DNA of 64,000 nucleotides, taken from Oscillospiraceae bacterium (GTDB taxonomy: Bacteria; Bacillota; Clostridia; Oscillospirales; Oscillospiraceae). The position numbers were made by a program, and so were the translations under genes. This document shows, one piece after another, positions 7,592 through 16,507 of the stretch. The stretch spans positions 1-64,000 of the forward strand of contig JAFXPO010000014.1 of assembly GCA_017527825.1 (NCBI GenBank). Direction: 5' to 3'. The notes beneath the pieces were generated by a model. That model was not told where the DNA came from and did no database searches. It was given only the letters and a program-made list of their open reading frames with translations. Positions within the stretch are counted from its first letter, which is position 1; each line of letters opens with the position of its first letter.

Positions 7592-8347
7592 TTACGCCCG
7601 TCTTTTGCCCTCTAAGCGAATCTTATCCGCAATCATGGCGATAAACTCCGAATTCGTCGGCTTGCCCTTGGTGTTCGACACCGTGTAGCCGAAGTAGCTT
7701 TGCAGCGTCTCCAGATCGCCCCGATCCCACGCAACCTCGATGGCGTGGCGCACGGCGCGCTCCACGCGGCTGGGTGTGGTGTTGTAGCGACGGGCAACCT
7801 CAGGGTAAAGCACCTTGGTCACGGCGTTGATCGTCTCGATGTCCTGCACGGCAATGACGATTGCCTCGCGGACATACTGATAGCCCTTGATGTGGGCGGG
7901 TACGCCTACCTCATGGATGACGGCAGTCACCTGACGCTGCAGCGCCTGCGTCTCGCTCTCCCCGTTCTCAGCCTCCCCGTAGACAACCGCGCGCATCTGC
8001 TCCAGGAGCGACGCGGTCTCGAAGGGCTTCGGCATATAAAATGACACGTCGCGCTTCATCGCCCGCGCCACGATCTCATCCCGATACAGCGCGGAGACCA
8101 GAATTGTGCGGGGCTTGTCCTCTCTGGCGGCGATGCGGTCCAGCAGGCCGAAGCCGTCCAGCTCCGGCAGCAGCACATCGCAAAGCAGCAGCCACGGCTT
8201 CTTTTCCTCGATCAGGTGCAGCGCGGTGATCCCGTCGCCCGCCGAGCCGACCACCGTAAACTCACCGGTCTCTTCGATGCTCCGGCTCAACAGCTCACGA
8301 AACTCCTCATTGGCATCCGCCAAAACTACTGTGATTTTGTTTTCCAT
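7592..8347 (-). CDS. spo0A: sporulation master regulator Spo0A
   Basis: 251-residue response regulator that commits cells to sporulation when phosphorylated. The REC domain (1-122) has D11, phosphoacceptor D57 ([13 protein letters not shown]), and K107 (PKPFE). After a linker comes the Spo0A-specific DNA-binding domain (about 145-251) with the family signatures [30 protein letters not shown] and [18 protein letters not shown]. The start at 8347 follows GAGGA three bases upstream. Upstream lie four perfect 0A boxes, so autoregulation is likely. In B. subtilis and many Clostridia spoIVB sits directly upstream of spo0A; here a metal-transport operon separates them. Confidence 0.97.
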   Translation of the reverse strand: MENKITVVLADANEEFRELLSRSIEETGEFTVVGSAGDGITALHLIEEKKPWLLLCDVLLPELDGFGLLDRIAAREDKPRTILVSALYRDEIVARAMKRDVSFYMPKPFETASLLEQMRAVVYGEAENGESETQALQRQVTAVIHEVGVPAHIKGYQYVREAIVIAVQDIETINAVTKVLYPEVARRYNTTPSRVERAVRHAIEVAWDRGDLETLQSYFGYTVSNTKGKPTNSEFIAMIADKIRLEGKRRA

Positions 8348-8431
8348 TCGTCCTCTTTCCTTTCCGAAATTTTGGGCGACAGCTGACCACCCGTTCGGCA
8401 AAAATCTGACGTCTTCGTTTTGCATGGCTAC

Positions 8432-8577
8432 AAATTAGCATATTTTTACAGCATTTTCAAGACAAAATCCGTCGAATACCCGCAGAACTTTTCGACACCG
8501 TTCGACAAAATTCGACACGTTTTCGCAGAAAAAAACCGGCACCCACAAAACCTTGTGGATACCGGTTTTTTTCGACA
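8432..8577 (-). promoter_or_regulatory. spo0A control region with 0A boxes
   Basis: Perfect TTCGACA motifs (TGTCGAA when read in the spo0A direction, the 0A-box consensus) occur at 8491-8497, 8501-8507, 8511-8517 and 8571-8577. The first three are spaced exactly 10 bases apart. A one-mismatch copy is at 8470-8476. A possible -35 TTGAAA (plus 8455-8460) and -10 TAATTT (plus 8432-8437) are 17 bases apart, placing the boxes just upstream of the promoter. Confidence 0.75.
8531..8570 (-). terminator. terminator after the MarR operon
   Basis: AAAAACCGG and CCGGTTTTT flank an inner CCACAA/TTGTGG stem. It lies immediately after the regulator gene, between it and the spo0A promoter, and is symmetrical enough to work in both directions. 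Confidence 0.7.
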
Positions 8578-8582
8578 CAAGT

Positions 8583-9035
8583 CTACTGTTCCATCGCGCC
8601 GAGCAGCTTGTAGAGCAAGTGATAAAGCTCCAACGCTTCCTTCTCATCCAGATGGATGCATCCGCCGACGTTTTTGGGAACATCCATCGCGCGATCCCGA
8701 AGCATTTCACCCTCTTGCGTCAATTCAACGATCAGCACACGCTCATCCTCGGCGGAACGATAACGGCGCACAAAGCCCTTTGCCTCCAGACTCTTGAGCA
8801 CCGGCGTCAGCGTGCCGGAATCCAGGTACAGCTTCTCGCCCAGCTCCTTGACGCTGCACTTCCTGCACTCCCAGAACACCATCATCGCGATGTACTGCGT
8901 ATAGGTCAGCCCCAGCGGGTCAAGATAAGGACGGTAGCGCTTCACAACCTCGCGGGACGCCGCGTAGAGCGGAAAACACAGCTGGTTTTCCAGCCGCAGC
9001 GCACTGTATTTGCAATCGGGAACCTGTTGTGTCAT
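8583..9035 (-). CDS. MarR-family regulator, OhrR-like
   Basis: 150-residue winged-helix regulator. The N-terminal segment LRLENQLCFPLYAASREV matches the OhrR subgroup, in which the cysteine of ENQLCF is the peroxide-sensing residue. The wing region DERVLIVELTQEG and recognition helix LDSGTLTPVLKSLEAKGFV are present. The start at 9035 is preceded by AGGAG seven bases away. It is the last gene of an operon with a CDF transporter and a TSCPD protein. No ohr peroxidase gene is nearby, so its target may be this operon: a palindrome at 10448-10465 overlaps the operon's -10. The inducing signal (peroxide, metal or other) is unknown. Confidence 0.85.
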   Translation of the reverse strand: MTQQVPDCKYSALRLENQLCFPLYAASREVVKRYRPYLDPLGLTYTQYIAMMVFWECRKCSVKELGEKLYLDSGTLTPVLKSLEAKGFVRRYRSAEDERVLIVELTQEGEMLRDRAMDVPKNVGGCIHLDEKEALELYHLLYKLLGAMEQ

Positions 9036-9063
9036 GTTCTTTCTCCTGTCTTTCACACAGTGC

Positions 9064-10164
9064 TCAATCACTGTAATCCGAATCCAGCACGATATCGAAC
9101 CGATAGTCTGGATACTTTGCCTTCAGCTTTGCTGCCACCGCGTCGCGCACCGCCGAGGCGTCCGCGGAAAAGTCGACGATGAGGTCGAACATCACGGTTT
9201 TTGTCTGCTCGTCACCGTAAAAGCCATGCATCTGCAAAATCTCCGGGGACTCGTCCGCCAGCGCTTCCGCCGTACCCTTGATCTCGCTGAGCACGGGCGA
9301 GCTGTCGTTGGCGGCATAGATGCCAACGGTCAGGATGACGCCCAGCTCCGCGTACACCTTCGCGGCAATGCAGCGGGTCAGGTAGTGAATCTCACGCGCG
9401 GTCATCGCGTCCGCCACCTCAATGTGTACCGAGCCGATGATCTCGGACGGACCGTAGTTGTGCAGCGTCAGGTCGTAAGCGCCGCGAACACCGGGGAAAG
9501 CGTTCACGATCTCCTTCACGCCGTCGGTCAGTTCCGTGTCCGCGCGCAGACCGATGATACCGTCCAGCGTTTCCATCAGCATCTCGACGCCCGCCTTGAT
9601 GATGATAACGGAGATCACGACGCCGAGGACGCCCTCCAGCTGCCAGCCCCAGATCAGGTTCGCCGCCGCGGCAACCAGCGTCGCAAAGGACAGGATCGAG
9701 TCGAAAAACGCGTCGGAGCCGGAGGCAATCAGGGAGCCGGACTTGATCTCCTCGCCCACCTTCTTGACATAACGGCCGGTGAAAAACTTCGCCACCACCG
9801 CCGCGGCAATGATGACCAGGGACACCGTGTTATACGCGGTCTCGTCGGGATGGAAAACCTTTCCGGCGGACTCGCGCAGGGAGGTGACGCCCGCAAGCAG
9901 CACGATCACCGCGATGATGACGCTGGTGAGATACTCAATGCGTCCGTAGCCGTAGGGGTGCTTCTTGTCGGGTCGCTTGCCCGCGAGCTTGGTACCGACA
10001 ATGGTGATGATAGACGACATGGCGTCACTCAGATTGTTCACCGCGTCGAGGATAACGGCGATGGAGTTGGTGACAAGACCCACCACCGCCTTGAACGCCA
10101 CCAAAATCAGATTGACGACAATCCCGACGATACTGGTGCGAACGATGCGTTTGCTTCTGTCCAT
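9064..10164 (-). CDS. cation diffusion facilitator, Mn/Fe-type metal site
   Basis: 366-residue CDF-family exporter that swaps cytosolic divalent metal for protons. About six membrane helices (residues 10-200) precede a cytoplasmic domain (about 205-366). The transport site in helix 2 reads NNLSD (N-x3-D within LDAVNNLSDAMSS) and in helix 5 SDAFFDS (D-x3-D) instead of the zinc-type H-x3-D. Such acidic/Asn sites are associated with Mn or Fe transport in this family, so Zn specificity is less likely; this is inference. Its ATG overlaps the stop of the TSCPD gene by one base (TAATG), and GAGGAGGAG precedes it. Confidence 0.88.
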   Translation of the reverse strand: MDRSKRIVRTSIVGIVVNLILVAFKAVVGLVTNSIAVILDAVNNLSDAMSSIITIVGTKLAGKRPDKKHPYGYGRIEYLTSVIIAVIVLLAGVTSLRESAGKVFHPDETAYNTVSLVIIAAAVVAKFFTGRYVKKVGEEIKSGSLIASGSDAFFDSILSFATLVAAAANLIWGWQLEGVLGVVISVIIIKAGVEMLMETLDGIIGLRADTELTDGVKEIVNAFPGVRGAYDLTLHNYGPSEIIGSVHIEVADAMTAREIHYLTRCIAAKVYAELGVILTVGIYAANDSSPVLSEIKGTAEALADESPEILQMHGFYGDEQTKTVMFDLIVDFSADASAVRDAVAAKLKAKYPDYRFDIVLDSDYSD

Positions 10165-10421
10165 TACGCGCTCTCCTCCTCATACGCCTGACGCACGGCG
10201 ATCGCGAGCTGATCCGCGCAGGAGGTCGGGCGACGCCCGCAGGTGTTGCCCTTGAGCTTCTCCTCGATCTGCTCGACCGTCATACCATCGCAAAGCTTTG
10301 ACACCGCCTTGAGGTTGCCGTCGCAGCCGCCCAGAAAGCTGATGTTCCGCACGACATCGCCGTCCAGCATGAAACGAATCTGCATGGAGCAGACATTTTT
10401 GGTTCGAAAAGTGTGTTCCAT
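10164..10421 (-). CDS. TSCPD-domain (TIGR03905-type) protein
   Basis: 85-residue protein with the family's C-terminal motif GRRPTSCADQLAIAV (TSCxDQL) and further cysteines in KNVCS, GGCDGN, LCDGM and NTCG, suggesting metal or nucleotide-related binding. Small stand-alone TSCPD proteins are common in Clostridia but have no settled function. The start at 10421 is chosen because AAGGA lies eight bases upstream. It heads an operon with a CDF transporter and an OhrR-like regulator, suggesting a role linked to metal or redox state. Confidence 0.85.
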   Translation of the reverse strand: MEHTFRTKNVCSMQIRFMLDGDVVRNISFLGGCDGNLKAVSKLCDGMTVEQIEEKLKGNTCGRRPTSCADQLAIAVRQAYEEESA

Positions 10422-10447
10422 AGTGACCATCCTTTTGCATTCCAATC

Positions 10448-10490
10448 AATTGTATGCAAACAATTATAGCATATTCTGAGGAAAAGTCAA
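10448..10490 (-). promoter_or_regulatory. promoter and MarR-type operator of the TSCPD-CDF-MarR operon
   Basis: Minus strand: TTGACT (10485-10490), 16 bases, TATAAT (10463-10468) with a TGC extension. The perfect inverted repeat AATTGT-N6-ACAATT (10448-10465) overlaps the -10 and the start site, the usual position for MarR-family repressor binding. Confidence 0.7.
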
Positions 10491-10542
10491 TCGTTCGGCA
10501 TGTCGCGGAAAATTGGCCCGTTCTTTTAACTTTTTAAAAAAA

Positions 10543-10564
10543 GGAGGGCGCCGCAGCGCCCTCC
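10543..10564 (-). terminator. terminator of spoIVB
   Basis: GGAGGGCGC and GCGCCCTCC pair around a 4-base loop; on the minus strand TTTTTTTAAAAAG follows. Confidence 0.85.
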
Positions 10565-10569
10565 CACGG

Positions 10570-11595
10570 TCATTTTGCAGCGGGCAGTCCCGCCGCGTCC
10601 AGCATGTTTTCGATGAAGATGCCATAGCCGCGCTCCGCGTCGCCCACCAGAACGTGGGTCACGGCGCCCACCAGCTTGCCGTTTTGCAGGATCGGGCTGC
10701 CGCTCATGCCCTGCACGATACCGCCGATTTGCGCCAGCAGCTCCGGGTCGGTGATGCGGATGAGCATATTGCGTGTGGGCGAACTGCCGGAGTAAATGCG
10801 CTCAATGGATATCTGATACTCGCGCACCTCGTCGCCGCCGCAGTTGGCAAGGATTACCGCGTCTCCGGTGGTCACCTCATCGCGCCCGGCAACAGGAACC
10901 GGCTGTCGCGCGGTGATGGCGTTGCTCTCACCCTCAATGACGCCAAACAAGCCGCAATCAGTATTCGCGTAGAGGCTGCCGCTGTCGCGCGTGAGGTCGA
11001 AATCGCCGCGCAGCTCTCCCGGCGAACCGCTCTCGCCGCGTTTGACCGCCTTCACCGTCGCGTCCATGATACTTCCGTGCTCCAGCGGCATCAACGCGCC
11101 GGTATCCACATCGGTGACGCCGTGACCCAGCGAGCCAAACACGCCGCTCACAGGGTCATAGAAGGTCATCGTGCCAATGCCCGCCATGCTGTCGCGAATC
11201 CACGCGCCGAGCCGGCACACACCGTCCTCCCCCGCTTCGGGCGTCACGCGCAGCGTCAGCGTTTTCGCGCCGCGCTTGACGTTTATGGTCGCCACCGCCT
11301 CGCCGTTTTCAGAGAGCAGACGCTGCAAATGTTCCGTGGAATCCACGTCCGTGCCGTTGAACGAAAGCAAAATGTCGCCCTCGCGCAGACCGCTTTCCTT
11401 TGCCGGCGTCTCACCGTCGGACAATCCCACCACCAGCACGCCGTCCGAAAACAGCTTGACGCCTACTGTGTGCCCGACGGGGACAAGATACTGCGTGCCA
11501 TCCCGTGCCGCGGCGCGTACGCCGGGCGCCATTGCCGCGCAGGTGACCAGAATGCCGAGGCAGGTCGCCGCGATCCGGCTGGATAAAGAGTGCAT
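10570..11595 (-). CDS. spoIVB: SpoIVB serine peptidase
   Basis: 341 residues. SpoIVB is made in the forespore, secreted into the intermembrane space and triggers SigK processing by cleaving SpoIVFA. Visible are an N-terminal membrane/signal segment (about 8-28), a PDZ domain (about 40-115, with SGLREGDILLSFNG), and the SpoIVB peptidase domain with catalytic His in SLGHGVTD and Ser in QGMSGSPI. AAAGGAGGG precedes the ATG. It lies downstream of ftsZ and upstream of the metal-transport operon, not next to spo0A as usual. I could not identify a convincing SigG promoter in the 270 bases between it and ftsZ. Confidence 0.95.
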   Translation of the reverse strand: MHSLSSRIAATCLGILVTCAAMAPGVRAAARDGTQYLVPVGHTVGVKLFSDGVLVVGLSDGETPAKESGLREGDILLSFNGTDVDSTEHLQRLLSENGEAVATINVKRGAKTLTLRVTPEAGEDGVCRLGAWIRDSMAGIGTMTFYDPVSGVFGSLGHGVTDVDTGALMPLEHGSIMDATVKAVKRGESGSPGELRGDFDLTRDSGSLYANTDCGLFGVIEGESNAITARQPVPVAGRDEVTTGDAVILANCGGDEVREYQISIERIYSGSSPTRNMLIRITDPELLAQIGGIVQGMSGSPILQNGKLVGAVTHVLVGDAERGYGIFIENMLDAAGLPAAK

Positions 11596-11741
11596 CTTCT
11601 TCCCTCCTTTCGCCGTGCGGAAAAAAATGCATTTCGCCGCACGGCTGTTTTAATTTCTGCAAATGCGCATAAAATAAGCTGCCTAAAATTTAACCGCGCT
11701 GACATGGAAAAAAACGGCGAAGCGGCGGCTGCGGCGCAAAA

Positions 11742-11772
11742 AAACTCCGCAGAACCAATGTCTGCGGAGTTT
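11742..11772 (-). terminator. terminator downstream of ftsZ
   Basis: AAACTCCGCAGA pairs with TCTGCGGAGTTT; on the minus strand a TTTTTTT run follows. It lies about 90 bases after the ftsZ stop and ends the division cluster. Confidence 0.8.
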
Positions 11773-11864
11773 GGCAGTGATTGTCTCACACGATTCTACA
11801 GCGAAAACAAGAAGTTTTCATTGCAGCCGCTGTGCTTTGCGCATCGGCGCACAGCTTTTCAGTA

Positions 11865-13058
11865 TCAATCCTCGTGCTTCAAATTAAAAATTTTCCAAAT
11901 GTCCTCGAAGGGATCATCTTCGGTTTCCGTTTTTCCCGGGGCGCTCTTCTGCGCGGGAGCAGGCTTTTCTTCCGGCTTTGGCTCCTCAACAGGTTTTTCC
12001 TCTTCCACGGGCTTCGCCGGCTGCGCGGGTGCGCTGACCGGAATGCTCGCGGGCTTTGCCGGAGTCTGTGCCGCTTGTGCCGCCGCCATGGCGGTCTGGG
12101 CGTCCTCGTCAAAGCCGGTGGCGATGACCGTGACGCGAATCTCATCGTCCAGCGTCTCGTCGAAGGTCGCGCCGAAGATGGTGTTGGCGTCGGGATGCAC
12201 TGCCGCCTGAACCAGGGACGCAGCCTGCTCCACCTCGTCCAGCCCGATGTCCGCGGAGCCGGTCACGTTGATCAGTACGCCGTGGGCGCCGTTGATACTG
12301 GTCTCCAGCAGCGGGCTGGAAATCGCCATCTTCGCGGCTTCCTCCGCCTTGTTCTTGCCGGCGGCACGACCGACGCCCATGTGCGCAAGCCCCGCGTCCT
12401 TCATCACGGCGGTCACGTCCGCAAAGTCAAGGTTAATGAAGCCCGTCTCGCGAATCAGATCAGAGATGCTCTGCACCGCCTGACGCAGCACGTCGTCCGC
12501 GATTTCAAAGGCATTGGCAAAGGTAATCTTCTGATCCGTAGCAAACTTGAGGCGCTCGTTGGGAATGATGACCAGCGAATCCACCTTATCGCGCAGCGCT
12601 TCGATGCCCTTTTCCGCCTGCTGCATCCGGCGGCGACCCTCAAAGCCGAAAGGCTTTGTCACGACGCCGACCGTCAAAATCCCAGCCTCGCGCGCGATCT
12701 CCGCCACGATGGGCGCGCCGCCGGTACCGGTACCGCCGCCCATGCCTGCGGTGATAAACACCATGTTGGTGTCCTCCAACGCCTTGGAAATCTGGGCGCG
12801 GCTCTCCTCCGCGCTCTTGCGTCCCACCTCAGGATCGGAACCCGCGCCCTGACCGTGGGTCAGCTTCTCGCCGATCTGGATCTTATAGGTGGCGCTGGAT
12901 ACGTTGAGCGCCTGCTTATCCGTGTTCACCGCGACGAAATCTACGCCGTGTGAACCGGAGCGTACCATGCGGTTCACAACATTATTGCCGCCGCCGCCGA
13001 CGCCGATCACCTTGATCTTGACAACGCTCTCCTGTCCGGTCTCCAATCCGAAAGCCAT
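11865..13058 (-). CDS. ftsZ: cell division protein FtsZ
   Basis: 397-residue tubulin homologue that assembles the division ring. It has the N-terminal [15 protein letters not shown], the GTP-binding [10 protein letters not shown], the T7-loop region FINLDFADV and, after an Ala-Pro-Glu-Lys-rich linker of about 60 residues, a C-terminal tail [16 protein letters not shown] that would bind partners such as SepF or EzrA. The start at 13058 is preceded by AGGAGG. It is the last gene of the dcw cluster and has its own promoter. ftsA is absent upstream, which is common in Clostridia only in part. Confidence 0.98.
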   Translation of the reverse strand: MAFGLETGQESVVKIKVIGVGGGGNNVVNRMVRSGSHGVDFVAVNTDKQALNVSSATYKIQIGEKLTHGQGAGSDPEVGRKSAEESRAQISKALEDTNMVFITAGMGGGTGTGGAPIVAEIAREAGILTVGVVTKPFGFEGRRRMQQAEKGIEALRDKVDSLVIIPNERLKFATDQKITFANAFEIADDVLRQAVQSISDLIRETGFINLDFADVTAVMKDAGLAHMGVGRAAGKNKAEEAAKMAISSPLLETSINGAHGVLINVTGSADIGLDEVEQAASLVQAAVHPDANTIFGATFDETLDDEIRVTVIATGFDEDAQTAMAAAQAAQTPAKPASIPVSAPAQPAKPVEEEKPVEEPKPEEKPAPAQKSAPGKTETEDDPFEDIWKIFNLKHED

Positions 13059-13142
13059 AGTTTGGTTCCTCCTGCTGTCTCTGGTGCAATGCGGGCGGTT
13101 TTGGACATACCGCCACAACATAATGTGTTCCATAACAGATAT

Positions 13143-13171
13143 ATTTTAGTACGGTTTCGCGCCGTGGTCAA
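13143..13171 (-). promoter_or_regulatory. ftsZ promoter
   Basis: Minus strand TTGACC (13166-13171), 17 bases, TAAAAT (13143-13148). A GGCGGT/ACCGCC hairpin lies in the 5' leader around 13090-13115. It gives ftsZ expression independent of the long upstream cluster. Confidence 0.7.
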
Positions 13172-13186
13172 TAGCTAGTTCAGAAA

Positions 13187-13939
13187 TTATTCTGGAATAA
13201 AACTTGCCTTCCCCTCGGTCATCAGGTCGATGCGCCCCGCCTCGTTGTTTTCGAGATAGTCGACCACTGTTTCCAGGCTTTCCAGTTTATAGCTGACGTC
13301 CGTCGTCCACGGCTGGCGCACCGTGAACCGTCCGAGATAAGTAAAACTCAGCGCCGTATCGTCCGAGAGATCGATCACGCCGATGTTCGCGCGCATCCCG
13401 CGCGTCTCGGACTCCCGCAGCAGCGTCAGCGCCACGCCCAGACGGTACGCATAGTCTTCGCCCAGATCGACAGGTTTTGTCGCAGCCGGTTCCACGGGCG
13501 ACGCGCCGGCGATGACCGGGCAGCCGACCGGAGGCACGGCAGTCTCCTCCAGCAGCCGTCCCTGCTCGCTGATGAGCCAGACGCCGTTTTCGCTCTCCAC
13601 GCCTGCCGCGGCTTTGCACTCGCCCACCTCGATGAGCAGCGTATCCGGCAGCTTCCGGTTGATCCTGACCGTCTCCACATAGGGCAGTTGGTCAAAAATT
13701 GACTCCTTGACGTCGAATTTATTGAGAAAATAGAGGTTTCCGCCGGTTTGCAAACCGGATGCCGCCAGAACCTCCGTCTCGGTGTAGCGCTCGTTTCCGC
13801 TGACGACAATATGATCCATACGGAAGAACAGTGCCACCGCCCAAAGCATTGCCGCAACCGCCGCCAGAACGGCAAGCGGCTTGAGGATCGGCGTAAGCCT
13901 TCCCCGCCTGCGCCTGTGGCTTCGTCTTGTCTTTCCCAT
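13187..13939 (-). CDS. divIB: division protein DivIB/FtsQ
   Basis: 250-residue single-pass divisome protein that connects early and late division proteins outside the membrane. There is an Arg-rich cytoplasmic tail (2-16), one membrane span (about 20-40), a POTRA domain starting DHIVVSGNERYTETEV, and a beta domain with LPYVETVRINRKLPDTLLIEV. It lies 23 bases downstream of murA; GAGAGG precedes the ATG. The length is typical for Firmicutes DivIB. Confidence 0.93.
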   Translation of the reverse strand: MGKTRRSHRRRRGRLTPILKPLAVLAAVAAMLWAVALFFRMDHIVVSGNERYTETEVLAASGLQTGGNLYFLNKFDVKESIFDQLPYVETVRINRKLPDTLLIEVGECKAAAGVESENGVWLISEQGRLLEETAVPPVGCPVIAGASPVEPAATKPVDLGEDYAYRLGVALTLLRESETRGMRANIGVIDLSDDTALSFTYLGRFTVRQPWTTDVSYKLESLETVVDYLENNEAGRIDLMTEGKASFIPE

Positions 13940-13962
13940 AGCTGTGTACCTCTCTTATGTAC

Positions 13963-15219
13963 CTAGGCGTTTCGCCGCTCAATCCGTGCGCCAAGCGCCG
14001 ACAGATCCCGTTCAATGCTCTCGTAACCCCGGTCAATATGCTCCAACAGCGTCAGGCGCGTCTCCCCCTCGGCTTGCAGTCCCGCCAGTACCAGCGCCGC
14101 GCCGCCGCGCAGGTCGGTACACTTGACGCGCGCCCCATGGAGCGTGCGGACGCCGCTGACCACCGCCACCCGTCCCGCCACGCGCACGTCCGCGCCCATA
14201 CGGGCAAGCTCATCGACGTGCCGGAACCGGTTTTCAAAGATATTTTCCACAAACACAGTGCTGCCCGCGGAGCGGAGCAGCGCCGCCATCAGCGCGGGCT
14301 GCGCGTCCGTCGGGAAGCCCGGATAGGGCGCGGTGCGAACCGGGCGGATTGCCCGGAGCCGTCCGCCGCTTCGGAGCGTGACGGTTTCCTCTTCGCTCTG
14401 AATCTCACAGCCCGCCTCGCTCAGCGCCGCCGTCACGGTGGACAGCGCGCGGTAGTCCACGCCGTGCAGCCGCACTTCTCCGCCGCACTCCGCCGCCGCG
14501 CAGAGGTAGGTTGCCTCCACGATGCGGTCGCCGATGACGCGGTGCGCCCCGCCGTGCAGCGTGCGCTTGCCCGTCACGGTGACGATGGAACCGCCCGCGC
14601 CGCACACCTCCGCGCCCATGGCGTTGAGAAAGTCCTGAAGTTCTGTGATCTCCGGTTCCCGCGCGGCATTATAGATCACCGTCGTCCCCTCCGCGCCGCA
14701 GGCGGCGAGAATCGCGTTTTCCGTCGCGCCGACGCTGGGCATGGGAAGCACCAGTTCGGCGGCGGTCATCACCTTCGCCGTGCATCGCAGCGTACCGCCG
14801 CACTCCTCGATCTCCGCGCCCAGCGCGCGCAGCGCCGCGAGGTGCATGTCGATGGGTCGCGGGCCCAGCTCGCACCCGCCGGGATAGGACAGCACCGCCT
14901 CCCCCTGCCGCGCGAGGATTGCGCCGAGAAAGATCACCGATGAGCGCATCTCGCGCATCAGCGCGTCCGGCACCTCATTTCGGTCCATGTGGGTCGTGTT
15001 TACGATCAGCGCGCCGTCCTCCCAGCGCGTACAGCAACCCAGATGGCGCAAAATCGCGATGGACGCGTCCACGTCGCTCAGATGCGGGCAGTTTTCCACG
15101 CGGCACTCGCCCGCGCACACAATGGTCGCCGCCAACACCGGCAGTACGCCGTTCTTGGAGCCTTGTATCGTCAGTTCACCGCAAAGGCGGTTTCCGCCTT
15201 CGACGAACAGTTCCTGCAT
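13963..15219 (-). CDS. murA: UDP-N-acetylglucosamine 1-carboxyvinyltransferase
   Basis: 418 residues; catalyses the first committed step of peptidoglycan synthesis, adding enolpyruvate to UDP-GlcNAc. The catalytic cysteine (Cys115 in E. coli) is present in SYPGGCELGPRPIDMH, so the enzyme should be fosfomycin-sensitive by family knowledge. The substrate-binding KNG of IQGSKNGVLP and the inside-out alpha/beta barrel repeats are recognisable. The start at 15219 is chosen over the upstream ATG because GGAGGAG lies 5-8 bases away. It lies between divIB and murG but is separated from murG by a gene on the other strand, so it needs its own promoter. Confidence 0.96.
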   Translation of the reverse strand: MQELFVEGGNRLCGELTIQGSKNGVLPVLAATIVCAGECRVENCPHLSDVDASIAILRHLGCCTRWEDGALIVNTTHMDRNEVPDALMREMRSSVIFLGAILARQGEAVLSYPGGCELGPRPIDMHLAALRALGAEIEECGGTLRCTAKVMTAAELVLPMPSVGATENAILAACGAEGTTVIYNAAREPEITELQDFLNAMGAEVCGAGGSIVTVTGKRTLHGGAHRVIGDRIVEATYLCAAAECGGEVRLHGVDYRALSTVTAALSEAGCEIQSEEETVTLRSGGRLRAIRPVRTAPYPGFPTDAQPALMAALLRSAGSTVFVENIFENRFRHVDELARMGADVRVAGRVAVVSGVRTLHGARVKCTDLRGGAALVLAGLQAEGETRLTLLEHIDRGYESIERDLSALGARIERRNA

Positions 15220-15349
15220 CTCGTCTCCTCCACATACCATGGTTTTTCATCATCCCATAGTATGCAGGGGACACGACATGGGGTTCCGCTTGCGTTTTTT
15301 CCTTCGCTGTGGCACAATAAGGGAAATCTCATCTGCGGAGGGCTCTGCC

Positions 15350-16504
15350 ATGAAAGTGAAAAAGATTCTGAAGATCGTTCTCTGCGTCGTTCTGGCGCTG
15401 GTGATCGTCGTCGGCGGATATCTCGCCTATGTGTTCATTGATTATCACCGCCTGTCGGATCGTCAGGAGCTGACGGTCCATGTGCTCTACAAAGGCGGAG
15501 TCCTGCTCGACAACGACGATTATCCCACGATCGAGCCTGCCACCGGCACGCGGTACCGCATCGCGTCCTATAATATCGGCTTCGGCGCGTATAGCGACGA
15601 TTACGGCTTCTTCATGGACGGCGGCACGGAGAGCCGCGCGCGCAGTGCCGAGGCGGTGGTCGCCAATATCGGCGGCGCGGTGGATACGCTCGGCGCCTGC
15701 TCCCCCGACCTCATGCTCATTCAGGAGGTGGACACGGACGGCACCCGCAGCTATCACATCGATGAATCCGAGCTGCTGCTCGAAGATTTGTCGACCCACT
15801 TTGCCGAAACCGCGCTTTTCTATGACTTTGCGCAGAACTATGACAGCCCGTACCTCATGTACCCCCTTACCTCGCCCCACGGGGCAAACAAGGCGGGCAT
15901 TATGACCTTTTCCAGCTTTTCGATCGACTCCGCGCTGCGCCGCAGCCTGCCCATTGAAACGGGCTTCACCAAGTTTCTGGACCTTGACCGCTGCTACAGC
16001 GTGAGCCGCATTCCCGTCACGAACGCCTACGGCGCTCAGGCAGACGAGCTGGTGCTGTACAATCTCCACCTCTCCGCCTATACCTCCGACGGCACCATTG
16101 CCACCGAGCAGCTGCGGATGCTGCTGGAGGATATGCAAAACGAATACGAAAACGGCAATTACTGCATCGCGGGCGGAGACTTCAACAAGGACCTGCTGGG
16201 CGATTCCGCCGCTTACTTCGGCGCGAGCGACATCGAATACACCTGGGCGCAGCCCATCCCGCCGGAGACCTTTGACGGCGTGGAGATTCAGCTCGTCGCG
16301 CCGCTGGACGAAGCGAGCCCCGTCCCCTCCTGCCGCAACGCCGACGGTCCCTATCACGAAGGGCAGTATGTGCTGACGGTGGACGGCTTCCTTGTCTCGC
16401 CGAACGTGCAGGTCATCGAGAGCAATGTCATTGATACGCAGTTCCGATACAGCGACCACAACCCCGTGTACATGGACTTTGTCCTCATGCCTTACAAGAC
16501 GTGA
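15350..16504 (+). CDS. membrane-anchored endonuclease/exonuclease/phosphatase-family protein
   Basis: 384 residues. An N-terminal membrane anchor (about 6-28, basic residues before it) is followed by an extracytoplasmic EEP-fold domain. Visible fold motifs are IASYNIGFG (start of the sandwich), LIQEVD (metal-binding Glu), LVLYNLHLSAY (His), IAGGDFNKDL (Asp/Asn) and YSDHNPVYM (catalytic His). The family covers nucleases, sphingomyelinases and inositol phosphatases; the substrate here cannot be told. The start at 15350 has GGAGGG six bases upstream; a weak promoter TTGCGT-17-CACAAT precedes it. It is inserted on the opposite strand between murA and murG and ends 3 bases from murG. Confidence 0.85.
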   Translation: MKVKKILKIVLCVVLALVIVVGGYLAYVFIDYHRLSDRQELTVHVLYKGGVLLDNDDYPTIEPATGTRYRIASYNIGFGAYSDDYGFFMDGGTESRARSAEAVVANIGGAVDTLGACSPDLMLIQEVDTDGTRSYHIDESELLLEDLSTHFAETALFYDFAQNYDSPYLMYPLTSPHGANKAGIMTFSSFSIDSALRRSLPIETGFTKFLDLDRCYSVSRIPVTNAYGAQADELVLYNLHLSAYTSDGTIATEQLRMLLEDMQNEYENGNYCIAGGDFNKDLLGDSAAYFGASDIEYTWAQPIPPETFDGVEIQLVAPLDEASPVPSCRNADGPYHEGQYVLTVDGFLVSPNVQVIESNVIDTQFRYSDHNPVYMDFVLMPYKT

Positions 16505-16507
16505 AAA

